A stretch of DNA of 64,000 bases from Azospirillum doebereinerae (GTDB lineage Bacteria > Pseudomonadota > Alphaproteobacteria > Azospirillales > Azospirillaceae): NCBI RefSeq assembly GCF_003989665.1, contig NZ_RZIJ01000001.1:558001-622000 (forward strand). The letters are read 5' to 3'. Below are positions 10,127 through 18,932 of the stretch, in pieces (position 1 is the stretch's first letter; every line of letters starts with the position of its first letter). The position numbers and the translations under genes were made by a program. The notes beneath the pieces were generated by a model, which was given only the letters and a program-made list of their open reading frames with translations, was not told the origin of the DNA and ran no database searches.

Positions 10127-10159
10127 TTTGTCCACAGATGAACACAGATAAACACAGAT
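10127..10159 (+). repeat. Left inverted repeat of the GxxExxY element
   Basis: A 33-bp arm, exact reverse complement of 10564-10596. It is built from three roughly 10-bp units around CACAGAT (GTCCACAGAT, GAACACAGAT, AAACACAGAT) after TTT. An outer T-run (10121-10125) extends the match to 39 bp with one mismatch. The final ATG of the arm region is the start codon of the enclosed gene. Confidence 0.95.
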
Positions 10160-10562
10160 GATTTATGATGATCGCACCGGCTCGCCATCCGACCCGTTGA
10201 CTGCGGAGATCATTGGCGCAGCCTTTGCCGTTTCCAACACGTTCGGCCATGGGTTTCTGGAATCTGTCTATAAGAAATCCCTGGCTCATGAGTTGACTCT
10301 GCGCAACCTCTCCGTCCGGGAGGAGGTCGAGCATAGGATCCATTATAAGAACGCTTTGGTCGGACGCTATGTGGCCGATCTAGTCGTCGCCGATTCGGTG
10401 ATCGTCGAAGTGAAAGCCACAGAGTCGATCACCGGCGCCCATCTCAGCCAAACCCTGAACTACCTCAAGGCCAGCCGATTGCCCAAGGGCCTGATCCTGA
10501 ATTTCGGAACCCCGAAGCTCGGAATCCAACGTGTCCTCAACCCAGACTTTAAAATCAAATAA
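10158..10562 (+). CDS. GxxExxY protein, probable PD-(D/E)XK-fold nuclease-like
   Basis: A 134-aa soluble protein of the GxxExxY family. The name motif is seen as GFLESVY (about residues 31-37). Downstream VADLVV and VIVEVKA supply D and ExK, so the order E...D...ExK matches a PD-(D/E)XK nuclease core. The family function is not established as far as I know. The ATG lies in the left inverted repeat and the stop abuts the right one. Codon use and GC are unlike the flanking liv genes, as expected for acquired DNA. It could be the mobility protein of its own element or a passenger. Confidence 0.85.
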   Translation: MIYDDRTGSPSDPLTAEIIGAAFAVSNTFGHGFLESVYKKSLAHELTLRNLSVREEVEHRIHYKNALVGRYVADLVVADSVIVEVKATESITGAHLSQTLNYLKASRLPKGLILNFGTPKLGIQRVLNPDFKIK

Positions 10563-10563
10563 A

Positions 10564-10596
10564 ATCTGTGTTTATCTGTGTTCATCTGTGGACAAA
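10564..10596 (-). repeat. Right inverted repeat of the GxxExxY element
   Basis: Exact 33-bp reverse complement of 10127-10159, with an outer A-run to 10602 matching the T-run on the left. It replaces the region immediately upstream of livM; the livM ATG (10635) is only 32 bp beyond the element edge. Confidence 0.95.
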
Positions 10597-10634
10597 TAAA
10601 AACCCTACCCCCCGCCGCACCCACCCAAGTCTCC

Positions 10635-11633
10635 ATGCCCCCCACCCGCCCCAGCATCGCCCTGATCGTCCTGCTGCTCGCCGCCCTCGCCCTGCCCGCT
10701 TTCGCGGCCTGGATGGACGAGCCGTTCTATCTGCGGCTCGGCGCCCGCATCCTCGTCTTCGCCCTGGCCGCCGTCAGCCTCGACCTGATCCTCGGCTTCG
10801 GCGGGATGGTCAGCTTCGGACATGCGGCCTTCGTCGGGATCGGCGGCTACGCCGTCGGCATCCTGTTCGCCCATCAGGCCGATGGATCGACCCTGTTCGG
10901 CTGGCCCGGCACGACCAACGGCTTCATCGTCTGGCCGCTCGCCATGCTGGCCGGGGCGCTGGCGGCGCTGCCGATCGGGGCGATCTCGCTGCGCACCACC
11001 GGCGTGCCCTTCATCATGATCACGCTCGCCTTCGCGCAGATGCTGTTCTACCTGATGACCGGGCTCAAGACGTATGGCGGCGACGACGGCGTGGCGCTGT
11101 GGAGCCGCTCGACCTTCCCTGGCGGCCCCGACATCGCCGACCACACGATTTTCTACTACACGGCGCTCGGCCTGCTCATAGCCGCGCTGCTGCTCTGCTG
11201 GCGCGTGGTGAACTCCCGCTTCGGCCGCGTCCTCCGGGGCGCCAAGGACAACGAGCGGCGCATGCGGGCGCTGGGCTATCCGGTCACCCGCTACAAGCTG
11301 GCCGCCTTCGTCATCGCCGGGGCGCTCGCCGGGCTGGGCGGCGCGCTGCTCGCCAACGCCACCATGTTCGTCGGCCCGCAATACCTGCATTGGAGCCGGT
11401 CGGGGGACCTGATCGTGATGGTCGTGCTGGGCGGCATCGGCACGCTGATCGGCCCGGTGCTGGGCGCCGCCGCCCTGCTGCTGCTGGAGGAGTTCGTGCC
11501 GGAGGCGATGAACCTTGTCCACGCCGGTCTCGGCGAGCACTGGAAGATCGTCCTCGGCCCGATCCTGCTCGGGCTGGTGCTGTTCGCCCGCAAGGGCCTG
11601 TGGGGCGTCGTCGCCGGGAGCCGCGCGCCATGA
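10635..11633 (+). CDS. livM: ABC transporter permease, LivM type
   Basis: A 332-aa inner-membrane permease with the LivM signature DLILGFGGMVSFGHAAFVGIGGYAVG near residues 50-75 and the C-terminal GGIGTLIGPVLGAAALLLLEE coupling helix. Start placed at ATG 10635; no ribosome site precedes it, and upstream in-frame codons run into the inverted repeat. It overlaps livG by 4 nt (ATGA at 11630-11633). It partners LivH, which lies 1.3 kb upstream across queC and the inserted element. A promoter for the livMGF half must lie in the altered region 10034-10634. Confidence 0.93.
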   Translation: MPPTRPSIALIVLLLAALALPAFAAWMDEPFYLRLGARILVFALAAVSLDLILGFGGMVSFGHAAFVGIGGYAVGILFAHQADGSTLFGWPGTTNGFIVWPLAMLAGALAALPIGAISLRTTGVPFIMITLAFAQMLFYLMTGLKTYGGDDGVALWSRSTFPGGPDIADHTIFYYTALGLLIAALLLCWRVVNSRFGRVLRGAKDNERRMRALGYPVTRYKLAAFVIAGALAGLGGALLANATMFVGPQYLHWSRSGDLIVMVVLGGIGTLIGPVLGAAALLLLEEFVPEAMNLVHAGLGEHWKIVLGPILLGLVLFARKGLWGVVAGSRAP

Positions 11634-12391
11634 CCGCCCCCCCGCTTCTGGAAACCCGCGCCCTGGTGAAGCGGTTCGGCGGCCTCAACGCCACCGACCG
11701 CCTGTCGTTGAGCGTGGCGAAGGGCGAACTCCACGCCCTGATCGGCCCCAACGGCGCCGGGAAGACCACGCTGATCGGCCAGCTTTCCGGAGAGCTGATG
11801 CCCGACGAAGGCCGCATCCTGTTCGACGGCCGCGACGTCACCGCCCTGCCCGTCCACAAGCGTTCGCAGCGCGGCCTCGCCCGCAGCTTCCAGATCACCT
11901 CGGTCTTCCCGAGCTTCTCCGCGCTCGACAACGTGGCGCTGGCGGTGCAGGCCCACGCCGGGCACAGCTTCCGCTTCTGGCGCGACGCCGCCCGCGACCG
12001 CGCTTTGAGCGACCCGGCCCGCGCGGTGCTGGAGCGGGTCGGCCTCGGCCCGCGCGCCGACACCCTCGCTTCGGCCCTGGCGCATGGCGAGAAGCGGCAA
12101 CTGGAACTCGCCATGGCGCTCGCCACCGGGCCGAAGCTGCTGCTGCTCGACGAGCCGATGGCCGGCATGGGGCCGGAGGAGTCCGCCCGCATGGTCGAAC
12201 TGCTGGGCGAGTTGAAGGGCGGCGTCACCATCCTGCTGGTGGAGCACGACATGGACGCGGTCTTCGCGCTGGCCGACCGCATCACCGTGCTGGTGCGCGG
12301 CGCGGCGCTCGCCACCGGCGAACCGGCCGCCATCCGCGCCAGCGCCGCCGTCCGCAAGGCCTATCTCGGCGACGAGTTGGAGGCGGTGTGA
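11630..12391 (+). CDS. livG: ABC transporter ATPase, LivG type
   Basis: A 253-aa ATPase. It shows Walker A GPNGAGKTT (about residues 37-45), a GEKRQLELAMAL segment in the signature position where LSGGQ is degenerate (ALAHGEKRQLE, usual for LivG), Walker B LLLLDEPMAGM and the switch His in VEHDMD. It couples ATP hydrolysis to LivHM transport. ATG overlaps the livM stop, and its stop overlaps livF in TGATG. Together these form a tight translational chain livM-livG-livF. Confidence 0.95.
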   Translation: MTAPPLLETRALVKRFGGLNATDRLSLSVAKGELHALIGPNGAGKTTLIGQLSGELMPDEGRILFDGRDVTALPVHKRSQRGLARSFQITSVFPSFSALDNVALAVQAHAGHSFRFWRDAARDRALSDPARAVLERVGLGPRADTLASALAHGEKRQLELAMALATGPKLLLLDEPMAGMGPEESARMVELLGELKGGVTILLVEHDMDAVFALADRITVLVRGAALATGEPAAIRASAAVRKAYLGDELEAV

Positions 12392-13101
12392 TGCCCACCC
12401 TGCTGCGCATCGAGAACCTGACCGCCGCCTACGGCCAGAGCCAAGTGCTGTTCGGGATGGAGCTATCGGTCGGGGCCGGCGAGGTCGTTACCCTGATGGG
12501 CCGCAACGGCATGGGCAAGACGACGACGATCCGCTCGATCCTGGGGCTGATGCGCCCGACCGGCGGCAGCCTGCGCTTCGAGGACAAGGAGCTGTCCGGC
12601 CAGCCGCCGCACCGCATCGCGCGGGCCGGCATCGCGCTGGTGCCGGAGGGCCGGCAGGTCTTCCCGACCCTGACCGTGCGCGAGAACCTGATCGCCACCG
12701 CCGCCGACCGCCACGCCAGCAAGCACCCCTGGACGGTCGAGCGCGTCCACGCCCTGTTCCCCCGCTTGGCCGAGCGCGCCGGCAACCTCGCCCGCAACCT
12801 GTCGGGCGGCGAGCAGCAGATGCTCGCCATCGGCCGCGCCTTGATGACCAACCCGAAGCTGCTGATCCTCGACGAGGCGACCGAAGGGCTGGCTCCGTTG
12901 GTCCGCGCCGAGATCTGGACCTGCCTCGCCCAGCTCAAGGCCGAGGGGCAGGCGATTCTGGTGGTGGACAAGACGGTGGCGGCGCTGGCGCGTCTGGCCG
13001 ACCGGCATCACGTCATCGAAAAGGGCCGGCTGGCCTGGAGCGGCAACTCCGCCGCGCTGCTGGCCGACCCCAGCCTGAAGGAACGCTATCTTGGTGTCTG
13101 A
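12391..13101 (+). CDS. livF: ABC transporter ATPase, LivF type
   Basis: A 236-aa ATPase, second nucleotide-binding subunit of the HAAT transporter. It has Walker A GRNGMGKTT, the Q-loop segment VPEGRQVFPTLTVRENL typical of LivF, signature LSGGEQQML and Walker B LLILDEATEGLAP. The start overlaps the livG stop by one base. The final codons overlap the start of the downstream hydrolase, putting that enzyme in the same transcript. Confidence 0.95.
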   Translation: MPTLLRIENLTAAYGQSQVLFGMELSVGAGEVVTLMGRNGMGKTTTIRSILGLMRPTGGSLRFEDKELSGQPPHRIARAGIALVPEGRQVFPTLTVRENLIATAADRHASKHPWTVERVHALFPRLAERAGNLARNLSGGEQQMLAIGRALMTNPKLLILDEATEGLAPLVRAEIWTCLAQLKAEGQAILVVDKTVAALARLADRHHVIEKGRLAWSGNSAALLADPSLKERYLGV

Positions 13102-13939
13102 CGCGCCCCGCTACCGCGGCATGGACGCCGCCGAGATCGAGCGGCAGTACAATTTCCGCGCCATGGTCCCCGGACATGGCGCGGTCATCGCTCGCTGGAC
13201 CGAGGACAGCACGGCCGCGCGCCGCTCCCCGAATGCCCTGCTCGACATTCCGACCGGCCCGCACCCCCGCCAGCGTCTCGACCTGTTCCCGGCCGGCGAC
13301 GGCGCCCCGCTGCTGGCCTTCGTCCACGGCGGCTACTGGCGGGCGCTGTCAAAGGACATCTTCGCCGTGCTCGCCGCCCCCTTCGTCGCGCGCGGCGTGT
13401 CGGTCGCGCTGATCGGCTACGGCCTGTGCCCCGACGTGACCTTCGAGACGCTGATCGGGCATGTCCGGGGCGGGGTGGACTGGCTGTTCGAGCACGGTGC
13501 CGAACACGGCGTCGATCCGACACGCATCGTTCTCTCCGGCCACTCCGCCGGCGGCCATTTGACGGCTTTGTTGGCGTCGGAGTCGGACAGCCGTCTGGCC
13601 GGCGGCCTCTGCCTCAGCGGCATCTACGATCTGGAGGCGCTGCGGCTGTTCAGCGGCAACGTCGATCTCAAGTTGGACGGCCCGACCGCGCAGCGCCTCA
13701 GCCCACTGAACCGCGTGCCGGAGGGAACGGCACCGCCGCTGGTCCTGGCGCTGGGCGGCGAGGAAAGCCCCGAGATGCACCGCCAGCAGGCCGACTACGC
13801 CGCCGCCTGGATGCAACGAGGCCACGAGGTCCGGACGTTGGTCGAGCCCGACGCCGATCACTTCACGGCGGTGGACCGTCTGGCCGACCCATCGACGCCG
13901 CTGTTCGCCGCCGCGCTGGATCTGCTGGGCGTCCGGTAG
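13091..13939 (+). CDS. Alpha/beta hydrolase, kynurenine-formamidase-like
   Basis: A 282-aa serine hydrolase. The oxyanion motif HGGYW (about residues 79-83) and nucleophile elbow GHSAGGH (about 152-158) are those of the arylformamidase/carboxylesterase branch, and a C-terminal DADHF supplies the His. The start is TTG 13091 or GTG 13094, with AAGGA 8-11 nt upstream inside the end of livF; ATG 13121 is a less likely alternative. Being translationally coupled to livF, it probably acts on the transported solute after import. The kyn pathway genes are absent, so a true kynurenine role is unproven. Confidence 0.8.
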   Translation: MVSDAPRYRGMDAAEIERQYNFRAMVPGHGAVIARWTEDSTAARRSPNALLDIPTGPHPRQRLDLFPAGDGAPLLAFVHGGYWRALSKDIFAVLAAPFVARGVSVALIGYGLCPDVTFETLIGHVRGGVDWLFEHGAEHGVDPTRIVLSGHSAGGHLTALLASESDSRLAGGLCLSGIYDLEALRLFSGNVDLKLDGPTAQRLSPLNRVPEGTAPPLVLALGGEESPEMHRQQADYAAAWMQRGHEVRTLVEPDADHFTAVDRLADPSTPLFAAALDLLGVR

Positions 13940-13949
13940 GCCCCCCGCC

Positions 13950-14615
13950 TCACCCGTGCGGGAAGCCTTCGGGCGGGGCCTGCACCCACTCGGCGTAGCC
14001 GGCGCGCAGCAGTTCAAAGGCCGCGACCACGCCGCCCGCCCCGGCGTAGGCGGTGAAGAGGATCTGCTCCGGCGGCAGCCCGCCCGTTTGCAGGCTGGTC
14101 AGCAGCGCCCCCAGGAACGGCCCGCCGAGCAGCATCGCCGCCAGCCACAGCGGCTCGGCCGACAGCCAGCCGCCCAGCACATGGCGCGCCGTCCGTGACA
14201 GGCGCAGCAGGCGCCCGGCCTTGCGCTCCAGCGCGTCGAGGCTGCCGGCCCGCAATTCAGCCAGAGGAGCGCCGGCCTCGTCCACGAACACGACGCCAAC
14301 CCGCAGGCCGTGCCGCCGCACCGACGCCCGCACGGCGCCGCCAAACGCCGTTTCCAGCAGCAGGGCGTTCCCGCCCAGGCCGGTCAGCGCCGCGCGCACC
14401 GGCTCCGGCACCTCGCCCCATTCGGCGAGCGCCGCGACCAGCCGTCCGGCGTCGTCGCAGGGCAGATTGTCCTCGTGAATCAGCCGGCCGCCGGGACCGG
14501 TCACCCGCAGCGTCAGCACAGCCTCGACCGGGTCGTGCAGGCCATGAACGCGGCACCCGTCCGCGCCCGCGTAGGAGAAGCGCAGGGCCCCGTCGTGGTG
14601 GCTGAGCGTGTTCAT
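13950..14615 (-). CDS. Hypothetical protein with C-terminal membrane segments
   Basis: A 221-aa protein I do not recognise. The N-terminal 140 residues are soluble, beta-rich in appearance and start MNTLSHHDGALRF. Two hydrophobic stretches follow (about residues 150-175 and 185-205), separated by a Gly/Thr-rich turn. GGGGAGA precedes the ATG at a normal spacing. It converges on the liv-linked hydrolase with a 10-bp gap and lies downstream of hslO on the same strand. Codon use looks native. Confidence 0.7.
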   Translation of the reverse strand: MNTLSHHDGALRFSYAGADGCRVHGLHDPVEAVLTLRVTGPGGRLIHEDNLPCDDAGRLVAALAEWGEVPEPVRAALTGLGGNALLLETAFGGAVRASVRRHGLRVGVVFVDEAGAPLAELRAGSLDALERKAGRLLRLSRTARHVLGGWLSAEPLWLAAMLLGGPFLGALLTSLQTGGLPPEQILFTAYAGAGGVVAAFELLRAGYAEWVQAPPEGFPHG

Positions 14616-14744
14616 GGCGTCTCCCCGGTCCGGCCTTTTGCTGATCGAACGTCCAACAGTCAGGACACGCGAAAGGCCACCGGGGGGACACTGCGCAAAA
14701 GTGGAGCGCCGAAAAGGCGCCCCGGCGGGAGAAAAAGCCGGGTC

Positions 14745-15686
14745 CTACGCCCCGGCGCCATAGACCCGGTCGAGATCCTGGTCGGTGAAGTGGTAATGCG
14801 TCGAGCAGAACTGGCAGGTCACCTCGACCCGGCCGTCGTCGATCTTCAACTCCTGCACCTCTTCTCGGGGCAGGCTGGCCAGCATCGTCTCCACCCGCTC
14901 GCGCGAGCAGCGGCAGCCGAAGCGCAGGGCGTTCTCGTGGTAGATCCGCACGCCGTCCTCATGGAACAGGCGGTAGAGCAGATCGCCCGCCGGCAGCTCG
15001 CGGTCCAGCAGCTCGTCGCCGGTGACGCTGGCCATCAGCGCCATGGCGCGGCGCCAGTCGTCCTCATCGTCGGACGCCAGGACGTTCTGTTCCTGCGGCA
15101 GGCGCTGCACCATCAGCCCGCCGGCCCGCCACGCGCCCGGCGTGCCGTCCGCGTTGACGGCGCGGTCCACCGACACCGACAGGCCGGTGTCGATCTGCTC
15201 CGACTGACGGAAGTAGTGCTGGACGCAATCGGTCAGCGTCTTGCCGTACAGCTCGACGATGCCCTGGTAGCGGTCGGTGTCGGGACCCTGGTCGACCGTG
15301 AAGGCGATGTAGCCCTTGCCGAGCAGCGCGGCGGCCGGGGCGATGTCCACGTCGCGCTCCGCCTTGGCGAGTTCGGCCTCGTCGAACTGGGCGTAGGCGC
15401 GGATGTCGCCGACCGAGGTGACGTCGGCCACCATCATGCGGACGGCGCCCTCGCCCTTGGTCTGGAGCGTGAAGATGCCCTCGTATTTCAGCATGCTGGC
15501 GAGCAGGGCGGCCAACGTCGTCATCTCCGCCAGGAAGCGGGCGATGGTCGGCGGGTAGTCGTGGCGCGTCAGGATCTCGTCCAGCGCCGGCCCGAGCTTG
15601 ACCAGACGGCCGCGCAGGCGCGACGCCTCGATCTGAAAGGGCAGCACCAGATCGTCGGTGAGCGGACGGACGGAAGGATCGTCCAT
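14745..15686 (-). CDS. hslO: Redox-regulated chaperone Hsp33
   Basis: A 313-aa holdase activated by oxidation and unfolding. The C-terminal redox switch is complete: C258-x-C260, then 30 residues, then C291-QF-C294, which bind zinc when reduced. The N-terminal substrate domain is standard. Start chosen at ATG 15686 because GAGGAA lies 8 nt upstream; the frame extends 15 codons further without support. It is separated from argF by 145 bp containing two palindromes. Confidence 0.95.
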   Translation of the reverse strand: MDDPSVRPLTDDLVLPFQIEASRLRGRLVKLGPALDEILTRHDYPPTIARFLAEMTTLAALLASMLKYEGIFTLQTKGEGAVRMMVADVTSVGDIRAYAQFDEAELAKAERDVDIAPAAALLGKGYIAFTVDQGPDTDRYQGIVELYGKTLTDCVQHYFRQSEQIDTGLSVSVDRAVNADGTPGAWRAGGLMVQRLPQEQNVLASDDEDDWRRAMALMASVTGDELLDRELPAGDLLYRLFHEDGVRIYHENALRFGCRCSRERVETMLASLPREEVQELKIDDGRVEVTCQFCSTHYHFTDQDLDRVYGAGA

Positions 15687-15762
15687 GAAAGATTCCTCAA
15701 AACCAAGGGATAGAACGGGCGTGAGGCGCAAGATCGTGGCGTCTCATCGCCGAATCAAGGTA

Positions 15763-15825
15763 GGCAGGGCACCCATGCATGGTCCCTGCCCCCTGGATCA
15801 GGCCCTCTCCCGCCTCGGGAGAGGG
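15763..15825. repeat. Two adjacent palindromes (REP-like) between hslO and argF
   Basis: The first (15763-15790) pairs GGCAGGG with CCCTGCC around a central ATGCAT. The second (15803-15825) is a perfect 10-bp stem CCCTCTCCCG / CGGGAGAGGG with a 3-nt loop. It lies just past the argF stop on the minus strand but lacks a T-run, so it is either an mRNA-stabilising end for the arg operon or an extragenic palindrome. Confidence 0.6.
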
Positions 15826-15831
15826 AAAGCC

Positions 15832-16752
15832 TCAGACCAGCGCGTCCATGCACCAGGCCAGGATCGCCTTCTGGGCGTGCAGGCGGTTTTCCGCCTCGTC
15901 CCACACCACCGAATGGCGGCCGTCGATCACGCCGTCCGTCACCTCCTCCCCGCGATGGGCGGGCAGACAGTGCATGAACAGGGCTTCGGGATGGGCCAGA
16001 CCCATCAGCGCCTCGTTCACCTGATAGGGCGCGAGGGTGGCCGTGCGCTCGTCCACGTCGTCGGTGTTGTGCATGGAAGCCCAGGCGTCGGTGATGACGC
16101 ATTCGGCGCCACGCACCGCGTCCTCGGGCGACTCGGTCACGACGACGCGGCCCTTGCCTTCCGCCTTCGCCCAGGCGAGCAGGGCCGGCGGAGCGGCGTA
16201 TTGCGGCGGGCAGGCGAGACGGATCTCGAAGCCGAACCGCACGGCGGCGTGCGCCCAGCTGACCGCGACGTTGTTGCAGTCTCCGGTCCAGGCCACCACC
16301 CGCCCCTCGATCGGGCCGCGATGCTCCTCGAAGGTCATCAGGTCGGCCATGATCTGGCAGGGGTGGGTCTGGTCGGTCAGGCCGTTGATGATGGGGATGC
16401 TGGCGTGCGCGGCCAGTTCGTGGACGCGCTCCTCGCCGGTCGTCCGCACCATCACCGCGTCGACGTAGCGCGACAGCACGCGCGCGGTGTCGCCGATGGT
16501 CTCGCCGCGGCCCAACTGCATGTCGTCGGGCTTCAGCACCAGAACGTTGCCGCCGAGCTGGCGCATGCCGACCTCGAACGACACGCGGGTGCGGGTCGAG
16601 GGCTTCTCGAAGATCAGGGCCAGCGTCTTGCCCGCCAGCAGGTTGGCGTAGGCGGGCCGGTTCTTCTTGATGGTGACGGCGCCGTCGAGGATGCGCCGCA
16701 GGGTCGCGGTGTCGAGCCGGTCGACGTCGAGGAAATGCCGGACGTTGCTCAT
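15832..16752 (-). CDS. argF: Ornithine carbamoyltransferase
   Basis: A 306-aa enzyme joining carbamoyl phosphate and ornithine to give citrulline in arginine synthesis. Visible motifs are the carbamoyl-phosphate loop STRTR (about residues 48-52), HPCQ and the ornithine/catalytic segment [10 protein letters not shown] near the C-terminus. The ATG at 16752 overlaps the argD stop (ATGA), so argD-argF is a coupled operon. An in-frame GTG at 16761 is a less likely start. Biosynthetic rather than catabolic role is inferred from the argD linkage. Confidence 0.96.
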   Translation of the reverse strand: MSNVRHFLDVDRLDTATLRRILDGAVTIKKNRPAYANLLAGKTLALIFEKPSTRTRVSFEVGMRQLGGNVLVLKPDDMQLGRGETIGDTARVLSRYVDAVMVRTTGEERVHELAAHASIPIINGLTDQTHPCQIMADLMTFEEHRGPIEGRVVAWTGDCNNVAVSWAHAAVRFGFEIRLACPPQYAAPPALLAWAKAEGKGRVVVTESPEDAVRGAECVITDAWASMHNTDDVDERTATLAPYQVNEALMGLAHPEALFMHCLPAHRGEEVTDGVIDGRHSVVWDEAENRLHAQKAILAWCMDALV

Positions 16753-17921
16753 GCCGTCCACTCCCGCGCGGTCTGGTCGAGGATGGCGACGGCCTCCTCC
16801 ACCTGCTGCTCGGTGATGATCAGCGGCGGCAGCAGGCGCACGACGTTGTCGCCGGCCGGGACCGACAGCAGGCCGTTGGCGCGCAGCTTCGCCACGACCT
16901 CGCCGACCGGCGGCGCCAGCTTCAGGCCCAGCAGCAGGCCCTGGCCACGCTGTTCCAGGAAGAAGGCCGGATGCTTGGCGATCAGGTCGTTCAGGCGGCC
17001 CTGGAGGACGCCCGCGATGCGCTGCACGCCGTCGAGGAAGCCCGGTTCCAGCACCACATCCAACACGGCGTTGCCGACGGCGGTCGCCAGCGGGTTACCG
17101 CCGTAGGTCGAGCCGTGGGTGCCGGCGGTCATGCCCGACGCCGCGCGCTCCGTCGCCAGGCAGGCGCCGAGCGGGAACCCGCCGCCGATGCCCTTGGCGA
17201 TGGCCATGACGTCCGGCGTGATGCCGGCCCATTCATGGGCGAACAGCTTGCCGGTGCGCCCCACCCCGGTCTGGATCTCGTCGAAGAACAGCAGCAGGCC
17301 GAACTCGTCGCAGACTTCGCGCAAGCCGCGCAGGAACTCGACCGAGCCGGTGCGGATGCCGCCCTCGCCCTGGATCGGCTCGACGCAGATGCCGCCGGTC
17401 TCCGGCGTGATCGCGTTGCGCAGCTCGTTCAGGTTCCCGAAGGCGACCTGGTCGAAGCCGTCGAGCAGCGGGCCGAAGCCCTTCACCAGCTTCTCCTGCT
17501 TGGCGGCGGAGATCGACGCGATGGTGCGGCCGTGGAAGGCCTGCTCGAAGGTGATGATCCGGGTCTTCTGCGGGTTGCCGTTCTCGTAATGGTATTTGCG
17601 GATCGTCTTGGCGCCGCATTCCCACGCCTCGGCGCCCGAGTTCGTGAAGAACACGGTGTCGGCGAAGGTCACCTCGGTCAGGCGCTTGGCGAGGCTTTCC
17701 TGCCCGGCGACGCGGAACAGGTTGGAGGTGTGCCAGAGCTTGTTCGCCTGCTCGGTCAGCGCCTTGATCAGGTAAGGATGCGCGTGACCCAGCGCGTTCA
17801 CCGCGACGCCGGCGGCGAAGTCCAGGAATCGTCGCCCGTCGGTCGCGTAAAGGTACGGACCTTCCCCACGCTCGAAAACGACATCGGCGCGGGCGTATGT
17901 GGGCATAACGACGGGGATCAC
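16749..17921 (-). CDS. argD: Acetylornithine aminotransferase
   Basis: A 390-aa class-III PLP aminotransferase making N-acetylornithine (and often N-succinyl-diaminopimelate). PLP contacts [12 protein letters not shown] and the Schiff-base lysine in [13 protein letters not shown] are intact. Start chosen at GTG 17921, which has GGGAGG 8 nt upstream; ATG 17906, five codons later, is the usual alternative. First gene of the argD-argF operon. Confidence 0.95.
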   Translation of the reverse strand: MIPVVMPTYARADVVFERGEGPYLYATDGRRFLDFAAGVAVNALGHAHPYLIKALTEQANKLWHTSNLFRVAGQESLAKRLTEVTFADTVFFTNSGAEAWECGAKTIRKYHYENGNPQKTRIITFEQAFHGRTIASISAAKQEKLVKGFGPLLDGFDQVAFGNLNELRNAITPETGGICVEPIQGEGGIRTGSVEFLRGLREVCDEFGLLLFFDEIQTGVGRTGKLFAHEWAGITPDVMAIAKGIGGGFPLGACLATERAASGMTAGTHGSTYGGNPLATAVGNAVLDVVLEPGFLDGVQRIAGVLQGRLNDLIAKHPAFFLEQRGQGLLLGLKLAPPVGEVVAKLRANGLLSVPAGDNVVRLLPPLIITEQQVEEAVAILDQTAREWTA

Positions 17922-18048
17922 GGCTCTGGCCTCCCAAAACGGAAAAGCCCGGCGCGGCATTTCTGCCCGCCGGGAAGCGGCAAATATCCGGAGAACGACC
18001 GGTCCTGTCAACGGATTGCGGTCGGAACGTCCTGCGACGTCTTCGGCT

Positions 18049-18852
18049 TTAGGCTTTCAGCCGGTAGCCGGTCTTGAACATGCGCCACGCCAGCCACCAC
18101 AGCGCCGCGTTCACCCCCAGCATGACCACCACGCCCAGCCACAGCGAGCCGTCGGTCTGGCCGACGAAGCCGTAGCGGAAGCCGTCGATCATGTAGAAGA
18201 ACGGGTCGAAATGGGCGATCCACCAGAAGGCGGCCGGCAGCGAATCCAGCGAATAGAAGGTGCCCGACAGGAAGGACAGCGGCGTCACCACGAAGTTGGT
18301 GACGGCGGCGATGTTGTCGAACTTCTCCGACCAGACGCCGCCGATCAGCCCCAGCAGCGACAGCAGCATCGAGGCCATCAACGCGTGGAACAGCACGAAG
18401 CCGGGATGCGGCATGTGCAGCGGCACGAAGGCCCAGATCGCCAGACCGGTGACCAGCCCGACCACGAGGCCGCGCGTCACGCCGCCCAGCACGAAGCCGC
18501 TGACCAGTTCCATCGGCGACAGCGGCGGCATCAGGATGTCGACGATGTTGCCCTGGACCTTGGCGATCACCACGGAGGAGGATGTGTTGGCGAACGCGTT
18601 CTGCACCATCGCCATCATCATCAGGCCGGGCGCCAGGAACTCCAGATAGGGCACCGGACCGATCATGCGCACGGCCGATCCGAGCGACAGGGCGAAGACC
18701 GCGTAGTACAGCAGCGTCGTCACCACCGGCGCCCAGACGGTCTGCTGGTGGACCTTGACGAAGCGCCGCACCTCGCGGGCGTAGAGCGTCCACAGCCCGA
18801 TCCAGTTGACGGAACCGACGGAGCGCGGCATGGGAGGAAGGGGATGGGTCAT
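18049..18852 (-). CDS. ABC-2 type transporter permease
   Basis: A 267-aa membrane protein with six predicted helices and the ABC-2 signature region ([35 protein letters not shown]) near residues 185-220, as in NodJ/DrrB-like exporters. Start taken at ATG 18852. No ATP-binding partner lies next to it in the window; argD/argF follow on the same strand but 127 bp away. The substrate is unknown; export of a polysaccharide, lipid or drug would fit the family. Confidence 0.85.
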   Translation of the reverse strand: MTHPLPPMPRSVGSVNWIGLWTLYAREVRRFVKVHQQTVWAPVVTTLLYYAVFALSLGSAVRMIGPVPYLEFLAPGLMMMAMVQNAFANTSSSVVIAKVQGNIVDILMPPLSPMELVSGFVLGGVTRGLVVGLVTGLAIWAFVPLHMPHPGFVLFHALMASMLLSLLGLIGGVWSEKFDNIAAVTNFVVTPLSFLSGTFYSLDSLPAAFWWIAHFDPFFYMIDGFRYGFVGQTDGSLWLGVVVMLGVNAALWWLAWRMFKTGYRLKA

Positions 18853-18932
18853 CGCTTCACGATTCACATAGGGGCGGCGGACTTTACGGCCCTCCGCCCG
18901 GCCCGGCAACCACCGCCGCCACAAGGACAGCC

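Larger units (their letters stand above)
10121..10602. mobile_element. Putative mobile element: GxxExxY gene bounded by near-perfect 39-bp inverted repeats
   Basis: A 482-bp unit consisting of one gene enclosed by inverted repeats (10121-10159 and 10564-10602) that differ at one position over 39 bp and are identical over the inner 33 bp. The gene starts inside the left repeat (ATG 10158) and its stop codon ends at 10562, one base from the right repeat, so the unit holds nothing else. Base composition is visibly less GC-rich than its neighbours. It sits in the queC-livM divergent region. No transposase and no target-site duplication were found. Mobility is inferred from architecture and composition. 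Confidence 0.65.

Noticed and set aside
10016..10157. preQ1 riboswitch upstream of queC
   Set aside because: The short aptamer signature was not visible in the leader, and much of that region is element or AT-rich sequence.
10113..10610. Target-site duplication around the inverted-repeat element
   Set aside because: The bases outside the arms (GCAAAGCA on the left, CCCTACC on the right) do not match at any useful length.
13091..13939. Kynurenine formamidase KynB of tryptophan degradation
   Set aside because: The motifs fit the broader alpha/beta-hydrolase arylformamidase branch, but no kynureninase or dioxygenase genes are near and the gene is tied to a transporter.
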